Assembly (NCBI GenBank): GCA_028095005.1 | Contig: CM051459.1 | Coordinates: 117,029,431-117,093,430 of the forward strand | Reading direction: 5' to 3' | Length of the DNA: 64,000 bases | From: Rhynchospora pubera | Lineage: Eukaryota; Streptophyta; Magnoliopsida; Poales; Cyperaceae | Shown: in pieces, positions 35,513-46,073 of the stretch | Layout of the letters: each line of letters begins with the position of its first letter | Position numbering within the stretch: position 1 is the first letter of the stretch | Notes under the pieces: generated by a model | The model's input: the letters and a program-made list of their open reading frames with translations, nothing else | Databases searched by the model: none | What the model was told of the DNA's origin: nothing | Program-made: the position numbers and the translations under genes

Positions 35513-37947
35513 TCATCAAGCATATCCACCATGCAACAAGTGTCAACTTGGTTGGGCAGTTTCAATGCTTTTTCAACTTCAAATTCGGTTGTTTCATCTC
35601 CCACCTTCACGAGCATCTTTCCATTCCTACAATTGATAAGAATACCAGCAGTTGCTAGAAATGGTCTACTAAGAATAATGGGTACCTCGGGGTCTTCTTC
35701 CATGTCCACAATCACGAAATCACATGGCACCACAATATCTCCAACTTGAAGTGGCACGTCTTCAACTATTCCCAAGGGCAAACGGGTTGATCGATCTGCC
35801 AGTTGCAATGTCATCCGAGTAGTCCTCAATTCTCCCACACCCAACTTGTTGAAAATGGATTCGGGCATGAGACTCACACTTGCTCCTAAGTCTAGCAAGG
35901 CTCGCTTGATGTTCGCCTCCCCAATCTTGCACGGAATTGTGAATCTCCCTGGATCTTTCAACTTCGGGGGAAGTTTCTTGGTTGATACGGATTTGCTCTC
36001 ATGAGTTACAACAATGCAAACGTCTTCCAGGTTCTTCTTATTTGTCAAAATGTCTTTTAGAAACTTGGCATAGGAGGGCATTTTGGTCAACATGTCGGTG
36101 AAGGGTATGGAGATTTGGATTTGCTTCATTATCTCCATGAACTTTCCATACTCCTTCTCTTCCTTTGCTTTGGCTAGTCTCTCGGGAAATGGAACTTCGG
36201 GCGCATATCTGGTCTGAATTGAAGCCTCGGTTTTGTTTTTCTGAGCTTCAGGATCTTTTCTGGCGGGTCGACAGGAATCCTGGCGGGTCGCCAGAAATTG
36301 TCCTGAGAGCTCTGCATTCTGCGCATAATCCTGGCGGGTCGCCAGGATTTCTGGCGGGTCCGTCTGAATCCGTCCTGAGACTGATTCGTCTGGATTTTTG
36401 GGCCCATCATACTCCGTTCCACTCCTTAGTCGATGTGTAACACTCTTGACTTCTCCGTTGGGGTTCACTTCAGGTTGGCTTGGAAACATCCCGGTCTTTG
36501 TTAGAGCTCCTTGGCTTTGAGGGTTTGCCAATTTGCTTTGTTGAATGAGGAATTGCAAGGACTCACAAACTTGCTTCATCTCATCAAAAATTGAATGATT
36601 CCACTCCGTTTGGTCTGCCATGAACTTGTCCACCAAATTCCTATGTTGCTGATAGTAATTAACTTGATTGTTATTACCTGCAGCGTTGTTGTTAGGCTTG
36701 TTTTGAGGTGGTGTTTGAGCTTGCTCCGGATTCGCGCACCGGCTTGGATTGCCATAAGATAGTCCAGGATGGTTTCTTTTGTCTCGGTACACGTAATTCT
36801 GGGGCGCGTAGGGCGGAGGTGCCATGATTGCATTAACATCGGCTATTGGCTCGTCTCTTGCTACCAAGTGACATGCTTTTGCCGTATGTCCTTCTTCCTC
36901 ACAGAATTGACATTTCTGGACCGCCTCCACGGGTTTGGTTTTCATTTCCTTCATCATTGTGGTCAAGGCGTCCAGTTGAGCTTGCAAATGGGTTGATTTG
37001 TCCACTTCTATCATCCCTCCTTTGGAATTCTTCTCTCTCACCGACCAATTGGTTTGAGAGCTCGCCATGCTTTCGATTAGTGCCTTTGCATCCCTACACC
37101 CTAGGTCGAGAAGAGACCCACCTGCAGTTGAGTTAACACTTTGACGAGTTTGATGGTTCAAACCGTCATAGAAACTACAAATTAGTCTATCCTGGCCTAT
37201 GTCATGATGAGGACACATTCTCAACAAATTTTTAAAGCGTTCCCAAGCTTCAAACAAATTTTCATCACTTTCCTGTTTAAACCCAATTATCTCCCTCACA
37301 ATCGATGTGGTCTTGATTCTAGGGTAGAACCTTTCCAAAAAGGCTTTGGCTAAATCATCCCAACAAGTAAACGGGTTACTACTGAAACTATTCAACCAAT
37401 TCTCTGCTTGGTCTCTAAGAGAGAAAGGGAAAAGAGTTAACCGGATTATATCGGGAGTGACTTCTTCGAGGTTGAGAGTGATGCAATTCCGTAGGAATCG
37501 CTGCAAATGCTTGTTCGCATCTTCTTTTGGATTTCCCCCAAACTGGTTCTGTTGGATAAGGGCAATGAGAGATGGGTTGAAGAATAGATCACGAGTCCTT
37601 CGAGCTTGGGGAGGGTTGACTCCAAGTCGGACATTGTTTGCTGTTGGGGCTCCGATCTCTTTCAAAGGTCGGTTCTCCGCTGCAATCCTTGTCGCCTCCC
37701 TAGCGTCATCGAGGGCTCGTTGAAGCACAGCTGGATCTACCATCAACGGCCCTTCTCCTTCTGGACCAATAGGTGGGTTCCCGTTCAAGTCTTCCATTGG
37801 TTTCGCGTCGTCGGTGTCCTGTAAATCTTCCTCAGGATGGTTTCTGGCGGGTCCGCCTGAATCCTGGCGGGTCGTCTGGAACTGTCCTGGCGGTTGATTT
37901 GTGAATCGAGCTGATGGATTTTGCCTTCCTCGTTGGTAAACCAGCAA
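35482..37947 (-). CDS. Element 2 Gag-protease polyprotein
   Basis: 821 codons. The retrotransposon gag domain lies at about residues 165-260 (LFPFSLRDQAENWLNSF, then a FYDGL segment). A CCHC zinc knuckle CQFCEEEGHTAKAC (CX2CX4HX4C) lies at about 343-357. A retropepsin-like aspartic protease around residue 685 has active site DLGASVSLMP and downstream motif IILSRPFLATAG. The N-terminus and the linker between knuckle and protease contain peptides encoded by the dyad array (ATRQD, GPAR, DPPEILATRQD). Intact and without stops, so it could still supply capsid and protease. It would package RNA but needs enzymes from a partner element to copy it. Confidence 0.93.
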   Translation of the reverse strand: MLVYQRGRQNPSARFTNQPPGQFQTTRQDSGGPARNHPEEDLQDTDDAKPMEDLNGNPPIGPEGEGPLMVDPAVLQRALDDAREATRIAAENRPLKEIGAPTANNVRLGVNPPQARRTRDLFFNPSLIALIQQNQFGGNPKEDANKHLQRFLRNCITLNLEEVTPDIIRLTLFPFSLRDQAENWLNSFSSNPFTCWDDLAKAFLERFYPRIKTTSIVREIIGFKQESDENLFEAWERFKNLLRMCPHHDIGQDRLICSFYDGLNHQTRQSVNSTAGGSLLDLGCRDAKALIESMASSQTNWSVREKNSKGGMIEVDKSTHLQAQLDALTTMMKEMKTKPVEAVQKCQFCEEEGHTAKACHLVARDEPIADVNAIMAPPPYAPQNYVYRDKRNHPGLSYGNPSRCANPEQAQTPPQNKPNNNAAGNNNQVNYYQQHRNLVDKFMADQTEWNHSIFDEMKQVCESLQFLIQQSKLANPQSQGALTKTGMFPSQPEVNPNGEVKSVTHRLRSGTEYDGPKNPDESVSGRIQTDPPEILATRQDYAQNAELSGQFLATRQDSCRPARKDPEAQKNKTEASIQTRYAPEVPFPERLAKAKEEKEYGKFMEIMKQIQISIPFTDMLTKMPSYAKFLKDILTNKKNLEDVCIVVTHESKSVSTKKLPPKLKDPGRFTIPCKIGEANIKRALLDLGASVSLMPESIFNKLGVGELRTTRMTLQLADRSTRLPLGIVEDVPLQVGDIVVPCDFVIVDMEEDPEVPIILSRPFLATAGILINCRNGKMLVKVGDETTEFEVEKALKLPNQVDTCCMVDMLDEWYKKSSIRR
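36250..36385. repeat. Dyad array of element 2 inside the gag-protease frame
   Basis: Successive units (CTGGCGGGTCGACAGG, CTGGCGGGTCGCCAG, CTGGCGGGTCCGTCTG) are separated by TGTCCTGAGAG-type spacers. CTGGCG-GGT-CGCCAG is a perfect 6+6 dyad. Related single units are at 35338-35380 and 37840-37885, also in coding sequence. The units stay in frame and encode ATRQD/DPPEIL-like peptides. Confidence 0.85.
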
Positions 37948-40017
37948 GGAAGTCGAAATAGGTGATGAAGTCGAAGTTGTGGCCTCCTTGGCTTCTATTT
38001 GTTCTCCCGAAAAACGAACGGTTTGGGAAACAAATGAAGCGGAAGGTCGGGGTGTCTCGTCACTCTTAGCTTGGCTCCAAGTAAAGTACTTACACTCACT
38101 TGCGAGTTGAGGTTGCTTAGGCTTCTTCTTCCTGTTGGAATTGTGTTCTAAAAGTTATCTTATGGTGATTACTTTTATATGTTATATTTATGAATTGGAT
38201 GTTATTACATTTTGTTCCATGAGTTTATATTCGTATTTAGAAGTGTTCAAGAAGATGCTCTTGGTATTGAACCGCAGAACTCTAAATAAAATGAATATAT
38301 ATCTCTAAAATGTTCACAGGTCTTGGATATTAGCAGGAACACTAATATGCCATACAAGACTGTCGTGTTGATTAAAAGTACGTTGTAGTTCTGTAAACGT
38401 TGATAAAGAATTATCATTTAATAACACGAGTATATGAAAAGTTTCATATATTGAACAGACCTAATTGATAAAAATATTATATGTATTGTGTTTGTGTCAT
38501 TAATATTTTTATCGTGTCATTAATTCTAAGATTGATATGATATATTTTCACATAAGAAATATGCAACGTGATTATTACTTAAAGCCATTTGAAGCTTGTG
38601 GTGATAAAAGTAATAGTTCTTTGTATATAACTTGTGTAGGAGGAAAATATATATGTCAATAGCTAATTGCCACTCATGAATTGAGGAATGATATTATAAA
38701 GGGCCCCTTGGTAAAGTAAGATTATAAATGGATCCAATATAACTGAAGTGCAGTTATAATTATATAATCATACTTATTGGAGACTAAGAAAAGATTATAA
38801 TACGAAGATGACACAGCCCTACTTTGTATAATAATCATAATATCATATGGCAAGGAATAGACACAAGTAATGTTAATAGCATTACTAGAAGGATCGTGTT
38901 TCGTAAAAGGATTTGCTAAACATCTATATTATTTGGGTAGCTGTAATGTATGCTAGAGTACCGCTTACAGTTTATGGAATAAAATGTTTTATTCCATTGC
39001 CAACATAATATGGATCCTCAATATAGGTCACACCAACTGAATGGGAAACAAGAAATATATTTTCTATGTACAAGGTTTCATGTTGTATGAAATAAAGTAC
39101 AAATAGAAATTATATCACATGACATGATTAACTAGCAAGGAATAAATTTATTGATATGTGAATATTATGAGTATAATATGTGTTTCACATAATATAATAA
39201 TATATGAATATTATTATAGAGTGCATAAATTTATTTAAAGCCCAAGCCCAAATATTTTAACAAATGAAAAAGAGAAAGAAGACTTTAAATTCGGGTCAGA
39301 ATTTGAGCCAACTTTAAACTGACAATTAGTATAGCCAATGATAACCAAATTGGACAAATGATATATGAAAATTGTAGCCCTGGAAGTGTAGAATCCAATG
39401 GTTCAAGTTTCATGTCGTTTGGAGTTTCCTACAGAGAGTTATCATTGTTTTAGTGCTGAAACGTCAGAAATTAAAGTGCTGTTTTAATTTCTGATTAGTG
39501 GCTTTAATTGCTATACGAATTTGAAAGGTTTATTCTGATGTTTTAAAGGTAAAACTGATCAGAATTTGTGAACACAAGTAAGTCTTCATGTGTTGAAGCT
39601 TTGGCTTTCTCATCCTCAAAATATTTGTTAAAATATTCTATCGATTAAGCAATCGATCAAGATACGGGTGGCGGAGCTAGGTGTTGACGGGGAGTTCGCT
39701 AGCACGGATTCAACTGTCATTCTTGTTTCGGATTCGAGGTGAACCAAGAGTAACAAAGCTTCGTTAGAGACCATAGATATGGCTCAACAATCCTTCTTAT
39801 AGGAATATATGTGATTGTGATGCAAACATAACATAGGAAAGTTAGCGATAATAAGAACGATCTTAGATGTTATCGGTTAATAAAATTTTTAAAATTACCC
39901 GATTCGCATCATGAAATCCTTCACTTCCCGGCCAGCGTGTACTCCTACACACAAGAAATAAGAGGAAAAGACAAAAGATCAATAAACTTAATTACCTAAA
40001 CCTAAATCTAGTCACCG
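37948..40017 (-). other. Element 2 5' leader, split by a solo LTR
   Basis: The region between the primer binding site and the gag start. After removing the 38133-39923 insertion only about 280 bp of leader remains. No additional reading frame is seen. Confidence 0.7.
38133..39923 (+). mobile_element. Copia-like solo LTR inserted in element 2
   Basis: 1791 bp starting TGTTGGAATTGTGTTC and ending GAAATCCTTCA, with exact 5 bp duplications CTTCC on both sides (38128-38132 and 39924-39928). There is no internal region, primer site or gag-pol, so it is a solo LTR left after recombination. Length and start resemble Angela/BARE-type copia LTRs. It is the youngest layer of the nest in order of insertion. 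Confidence 0.85.
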
Positions 40018-40035
40018 TCCCCGGCAACGGCGCCA
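40018..40035 (-). other. Element 2 primer binding site (tRNA-Asp type)
   Basis: The plus strand reads TCCCCGGCAACGGCGCCA, the 3' end of plant tRNA-Asp including CCA. The minus strand is therefore complementary to it. It lies 4 bases inside the 5' LTR, as expected for minus-strand priming. Confidence 0.92.
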
Positions 40036-40039
40036 AATT

Positions 40040-41562
40040 TGATCGGAGGTAAAACCTAGGTCAAATTAAACCTCAATCTAATCTAATGCAGTATAGCTTG
40101 AGGGTCGAATCCACAGGGACGGTTATTCTAAACTATAGACTTTAAGTAATTTAGTTCAATTAATCTAGGGGTAAACAAGTCAAAAAGTTGGTTAACTATC
40201 TAAAAGTAATAAATTTAAACTAAAGGAATTTATTCTAAACTCTGATTAATCTCTAAATTACTCTAAAAATTAAGGTAAAAGATCTAAACTCGAATTAAGG
40301 ACTTAAACTAGGGTCAATTGATCGGGTTCCACTTCCAGGCACTTTCTTGGCGGGTCGACAGGATTCCTGGCGGGTCGACAGAACAGTACGATAATTCAGT
40401 TTAATTAGTTTCTAAGTTCTCTAAGTTCAGGTCTTTGGCTAAAACTCTGGTCCAAATACTAACTCTCGTTCTTGATTTGGTATTACTAAGTTTTAATCTC
40501 TAAACCTCCCTAAGAAAACCTAAGTTTCAACTCTCGTTTCTTGGCTTAAGTTTTAGGATTTGCTTTAACTATTCGGTAGGATATCCTAGATCTCTCGATC
40601 TTAGGAGGGAATAAACCTCTCGGCTAAGTTCCGGTTTCACCTTTTGGGTATACTAACTATCCTATGGTATGAGAATACAAATTGTTTTGAGATTAGGGTT
40701 CTATTTGCTTATCTACGAGGTCAGGCCTAACCAAGTGAGCAAACCTTCAAATCAATTCAATTCAATTCACAATTTCTGCAAATAAACTCAAGTAAAGCAA
40801 AGCAACTTAGAAAAATTAGAAAACTAAATCAAACTTCATTAATCTACCAAGTCATGGTTCCCTATAATTGCCCCTAAACTAAACTACTCACTACAAGTCA
40901 TACTAAACATAAAGACAATAGGTTTCAGCAAACTAAACATCAAAAGACAGAAAATAGAGAAAGTTTACAACAAGAAACAACAGCAAACAACTCTCAGTGT
41001 GTCTTCTGGCGGGTCGATAGAGGTCCTGGCGGGTCGACAGGAGGCAGCTGGGTGGAATTTCTGCTATCTTCTCTCGATTTCTTTCTCTCTAAACTGACTT
41101 GTCCCTTTCTGGAGCTCTTCCTATGTTTAAATAACTTTCAAAGGCGGTTTCCATAGGTGGAGATCATGTCTGGTTCGTCCAAGAATAGAGAAAGTGTTCT
41201 GCCAGAAATATCTCTCCAAATTGGACAGGTCGGTTTGTGTCTGGTGGGGTCGACAGGATCTTGGCGGGGTCGCTAGGATCCTAGCGGGTCGACAGAAATC
41301 CTGGAGGGTCTCCAGAACAGGGGACTTGTCTGGTTTGACCCTGTTCCTTTGCTCCAGTCGCTTGGACCCTAATTTGCTCCGCTTTGACTCTGCCTTGGGT
41401 CCAATTTTGCTCCAAATCATCACTGAACCTGAAATTAGACAAGGGCAAATAGCAGTACCATATTTCTAACCTAAATTGCATTAAATCTAACTAAAACACA
41501 AGCATTTAATTGAAATTAAGACCTAAAAGGGTTGAATATTTCGATGTGAAACCCGCCTATCA
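40040..41562 (-). repeat. Element 2, 5' LTR (right)
   Basis: 1523 bp, aligned end to end with the left LTR. Differences include two dyad units instead of three at about 40345-40382 and an extra segment near 41188-41245 containing GAGAAAGTGTTCTGCCAGAA. Otherwise only scattered substitutions are visible. Confidence 0.92.
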
Positions 41563-41567
41563 TAAAC

Positions 41568-42509
41568 AAGTATTCAAACGGAACATACAACTAAAAGAAA
41601 AGTTATCGAACCACAGCCCCTAAACTAAACTACTCTACTAACTCCATGCAAGAAAAAGCAAATTTCATCATACAAAAACACAAAGAAAAAGGAAACACCA
41701 AGTTACAACAGATTGTGCTCGAAAATCTCTAACTTCTGCTCTCTGTCCTGTCTGGGGCGGTCCGTCCTGATCCTGGGGCGGTGCGTCTCAGGCTGGTGGC
41801 TGATTTTCTTGGGTTGGTTTCTGGCTTGAAATTAGGGTTTTTTTAACTCTCCCTTCAAATGGGGTCAGGACAGAACTTATATAGGCATCATAGGCAATTC
41901 CAAACGTGGCATAGTGGCTCTGGAAGGCGGTGGAAACTGAAGAAACCGCCTCACCAAATCAGGCGTTCTATTTTTAGAAATCTCGATATAGCTATGTCTG
42001 GCCTGGTCTGGATCTGGGGCGGCCCGTCCCAGTATGGTCTGACTGCGTCGTCTGTATCGCCTCTGCCTACGTCTGTACTGAGTTGGGACGTCCCGTCCTG
42101 AGGTTGGGGCAAGCCGTTCCAATTTGCCTGATTTGCACAACTTGGTCGATTTTCTCCGTTCTTTGCGCCAAAATTCAATGAACCTGTATAAAAAACTTGT
42201 TGGGCTACAGCTGAACTTACCTACATGTAACATTAGCACAATTTATAACAAAATGAATAAAAACACAAGTATTTGAATACAATTTGGGGCTTATTCTGGT
42301 TGAAAATCCAGTACGAAAACCGCACATCAAAATCCCCCAAGCTTGAACCTTGCTTGTCCCCAAGCAAAATTCTAGACTTAGACCTGAATTAGACCCTAAT
42401 TGAGTTCAATTATTTGTGTACTTAACTAGTTCTAAGTGTTTTTTTAGTTAAACTTAGCTGATTATGACTTTTAAGTTACAAGGGCATTTTCATCAAAAGA
42501 CCTGAAATC
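41568..42509 (-). mobile_element. Older gypsy-like LTR, second part, and truncated internal region
   Basis: Continues the LTR begun at 31103 and ends CGCACATCA at 42329. It is followed by AAATCCCCCAAGCTTGAACC, whose complement is the polypurine tract, which shows that this was the 3' LTR. Dyad words of its own type (GGGGCGGTCCGTCC, CTGGGGCGGCCCGTCCCAG, GGGACGTCCCGTCC) lie at 41755-41795 and 42005-42120. About 180 bp of internal sequence remains before it stops at the right copy of the host segment. The element's gag and 5' LTR are gone. Confidence 0.75.
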
Positions 42510-43045
42510 CGAAATAACCCAATTCTTAAACACTGTCGTGCTAAATCGGAACCCAACCAATCTTATAAGAAAAGACCTAAAATCTGAAATTCCCTGACCT
42601 CACATTAACCAACATCCAAACTAAGACCATATTCTTGAATTGCATATGCCCTTTATTTTTATATGCTGGTAAAATGGAGCAAATGTATGTACATGAAGTA
42701 AAACCAGATCAAATCAAATTGTACGGTCAAATTAAATAGAAAGTTAAACCCAAAAAAATTAATATGTAGGCCAATAAAAGATTAAAGAGAAATCAAACAA
42801 GATTTGGACAACAAATTCGATCCTCATTTTTCTTTTGATGGCTGGCATGTGCGGACAAAATACCTTTGAGAGGTACACCGAAAGGATTAAATACCTTTTG
42901 AGAGGTACACCGAAAGAATTGTGATGGGTTTAAACTTAAAAACGAACTAGGAATATCTAATTAAGCAAACATTACGGCTAGTGGTGCTTCCGATCCTCAA
43001 TAAATTGACTGAGGAGAGGACAGAAAACTGACTTGTGGAATAGGA
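42510..43045. repeat. Duplicated host segment, right copy (uninterrupted)
   Basis: Second copy of 30571-31102. It contains a roughly 30 bp internal duplication around AGAGGTACACCGAAAG and a small deletion near 42990. Here the homology runs on past the position where the left copy meets the LTR, so this copy preserves the site without the insertion. Confidence 0.88.
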
Positions 43046-44922
43046 GAGAGAGAACTTGATTAAGGAGAAATGAATGGTTTAAGAAGACAAAATCGTCAAT
43101 TAGATGAGGCAGACCATATTTAATTTAAGACACCTCTTAAGGAGTTTGAAATTTAAGATGCCACATCAGATATTTAAGATGCACATCAGATTATCACTTA
43201 AGTAATGTTATAGCTTATATATTAAAAATCTAATTTTAAGATGCGTTTGGCTTCTTAAATCCTTCTTAAATGAGTAACGAAATACTTAAGAACTTATAAT
43301 TGTTTTTATTTATAATTTTGTTTGCAGTGGGAATAATTAGTTCAATTTTAGTGTTTCGATAAACACTTGATAATCATTAATACATAATCAGAGACAAAAA
43401 AAAAAAAAAATCAACTCTTCGTTTTCAAACTATTGATTGCAATTTGAAAGAAGTGTGCTTGCCTGCTTAGTGGTGTTTTGGTGTGTACCTATAGAATTGG
43501 ACTACTATTACAAAATATCGTTGGATCATTTTTCAATTGCTTTTTATGTGTGTGTTCTCATTTCAATTGCTTTTTTGTGCGCTTGTAGTTGTATGTATTC
43601 TCACTTGATCGACATGAAAATCGAAGTATTTTTGGCGATAATGTTGTTCATTTTATGTTTCTCTTGCAAAACCTTTATTTATCACATATTTTCTCTTAGA
43701 AAACTGAAATATTAAGACGAATCCACCAAAATATATTAGATGACTCCACTGCACTGATTAATCACTGGAAAGTTAATTTTGTGGGTAAAAAGCTATGCAA
43801 TTTATTAGAAGATGTTCATGGTAAATTATTATAAGGTTATTGATTATACTTTACAATAAGGACATCTCATATTTGGGTGGTTTTGTAGGGAATTGATGAT
43901 AATTCTTCCCATTAGAAAAGGCATTGTCAATTTGATTTGTTTCGCTATCGCGAATTCGTGCCAAACAACGTTAGGATACTTTGCTTAAAAAAAAAACCTT
44001 CTGGACATATTTGTTAGCTTCTTTTAAGCTTCTTTAGCGTGGAATAAAAAGTTATTCCTCATATTTCCTATCAAACAAGAAAAAAGTTATGTAGTTTAAA
44101 CAAGGAAGAAACTTCAACCTATGACACCGAATGTGGTGGAATAAATTTTGTCTACGGGACCCACAAGAGGAATAGTAATTAAAAACTATTTTTCTTTCAT
44201 ATGATGCCATCACTACCCAGTAATTAACTAACTTTTCTTTTTTAGTATATTTGGTGTTTAATAATTAACAAATAATTAATAATAATATTTAATAAGTAAC
44301 AATAATTATAAAAAATCATAATTAATAATAAAGATTAATTACTATAATTAATTAATAATATTAAAAAATAATATAAAATATTAATAACAATGATTTAATA
44401 ATAATAATAATTAAAATAATTAATCAATAATATTTTTTTATTATTAAATAATTAATAATATTTATAATATTTAATTAAAAGTAATTATTAATGTTTCGTA
44501 ATAATAAAAATGATTTATTATTTAATAATTAATTTTTATAATAATTAATAATTAAAATAATTAGTAATTACTAATATTTAATCATTAAAAATTAATTAAT
44601 AATAAAGATTAATTATTATAATTAATAATTAATAATATTTAACAAGTAATATTAATTATTAATAATAACGATTTAATAATAATAATTAATTAAAAATAAC
44701 TAGTAAATAACATTTTTATTATTAAATAATTAATAATATTCATGTCATAATAATAAAAATAATTTATTATCATCATTAATAATTAATTTTTATAATAATT
44801 AATAATTAACAATAATTAGGTTGCAACGTACTATTAATACATAATATTAATTCAAATTAAATAATTCAAATTTGACCATGGCATATGCAATTCAAATTAA
44901 TATTAAGACAATATTGTCATGG
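43046..44922. other. Intergenic DNA with AT-only block
   Basis: 43046-44240 has no recognised gene; a 92-codon frame at 43437-43715 is low-complexity and Cys/Phe-rich and is not supported. 44250-44880 is almost only A and T in TAATTAATAATATT words and aligns loosely with the core of the PIF-like element at 6845-7420, so it is probably a second copy of that core. Confidence 0.5.
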
Positions 44923-44930
44923 CATCCATT

Positions 44931-46065
44931 TAGGGATGAAAACGGATCGGATACGGAGCGGATGTAGGTCTTCCCATATCCGCATCCATATTTTTTTCTC
45001 GGATACGGATACGAATACGGATGCGTTCGGATACGGATACGGTTCGGATATTAAACGGATACGGATACGGTTCGGATATTATCGGATACGGAGTCGAATA
45101 CGAATATATTTTGTCGGATACGGATCATATAACAATCAATTTATTTTATTTCATTTCTTTAGAATTTTTTTTAAATTTCATATTGCGTATAAAAGTTTGT
45201 TATATATGAGAGTAGCTGAAGCATAAGAAAATTTTCATGTCATGCAATAAGTTATATTCAAACAATATAAATTATACGATAATAAGGTAAGCAGTGTACA
45301 AAATTTATTCTTTCAACCAATTAAATCCAAAATTTCATCAAAATATTATATATAATATGTATAAATTAAATTATTATTAACATTATTGGTTGGATTCTCA
45401 ACAAATATATTGGATTCAATAAATCACATATATAACCGTAATTATCAAATTTATGAATTAATCAATAAAATTGCAAGCACCACATAAGTACAAATTTAAT
45501 AGAATTGATCAATAAATTCAGTCTTTCCACAATTTGAATTCCAACAGTATATTTAACTATTCAATGTCAAATCATATCATGTTACTTTAAATGTCATCAT
45601 ACATTAAAAATATATATTAATCATATGCAATCAACATGATTAGAGAAAAAAATTAATTTTAGTATTATTATCATATATAATCGTCTCAATAATAAAAAAA
45701 TAAAAATAATTTTATGTTCCAAATAAAAATATTATTATAAGAGAACTTATCTAATAAAAATTAAGCATTATATAATTAAAAGTATTCTCTAATGTAGATA
45801 AGTAATTATATTAATTATCTTATGCCGTTAAAAATACGGATAAACGGATTAATATCTATCGGATACAGATAATATCCATGTCGGATACGAATACGGATCG
45901 GATATTGTCAAAAAACTCAAAACCATATCCGCGTCCATATTTTTTTGGCGGATACGAATACGAATACGGATATGTTCGAATACGGATACGGATCGGATGT
46001 TATGCGTATTTTTCGGATTCGGATACGGATCGGAGCGGATTTTATCCGCTCCGTTTTCATCCCTA
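44931..46065. mobile_element. hAT-like element with CGGATACGGAT subterminal arrays
   Basis: The perfect inverted ends TAGGGATGAAAACGG and CCGTTTTCATCCCTA bound 1135 bp. The exact 8 bp duplication CATCCATT flanks it (44923-44930 and 46066-46073). Both subterminal regions (44941-45125 and 45836-46055) consist of degenerate tandem CGGATACGGATACGAATA-type words, likely transposase binding sites. The middle is AT-rich with no transposase, so it is non-autonomous. Confidence 0.95.
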
Positions 46066-46073
46066 CATCCATT

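Larger units (their letters stand above)
31979..41562 (-). mobile_element. Ty3/gypsy-type gag-protease element (element 2), non-autonomous
   Basis: A complete LTR retrotransposon on the minus strand, flanked by exact 5 bp duplications TAAAC (31974-31978 and 41563-41567). LTRs at 31979-33463 and 40040-41562 both run from TGATCGG to CTATCA on the plus strand. It has a primer binding site matching the 3' end of tRNA-Asp, a polypurine tract, one gag-protease frame and a second short frame. No reverse transcriptase, RNase H or integrase is present. The layout resembles the TR-GAG or Athila-derived class of parasites that depend on enzymes from a partner. Its 5' leader is split by a solo LTR. By eye the LTRs differ at few positions, so the insertion is young. 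Confidence 0.9.

Noticed and set aside
34950..37824. Plus-strand frames of 60-125 codons across element 2
   Set aside because: Antisense to the intact gag-protease frame and without motifs. The same holds for plus-strand frames at 60349-62783 in element 3.
40018..40035. Match to the 3' end of tRNA-Asp, possibly a tRNA gene
   Set aside because: Only the 18 terminal bases match, next to an LTR. This is a retroelement primer binding site, as is 62803-62820.
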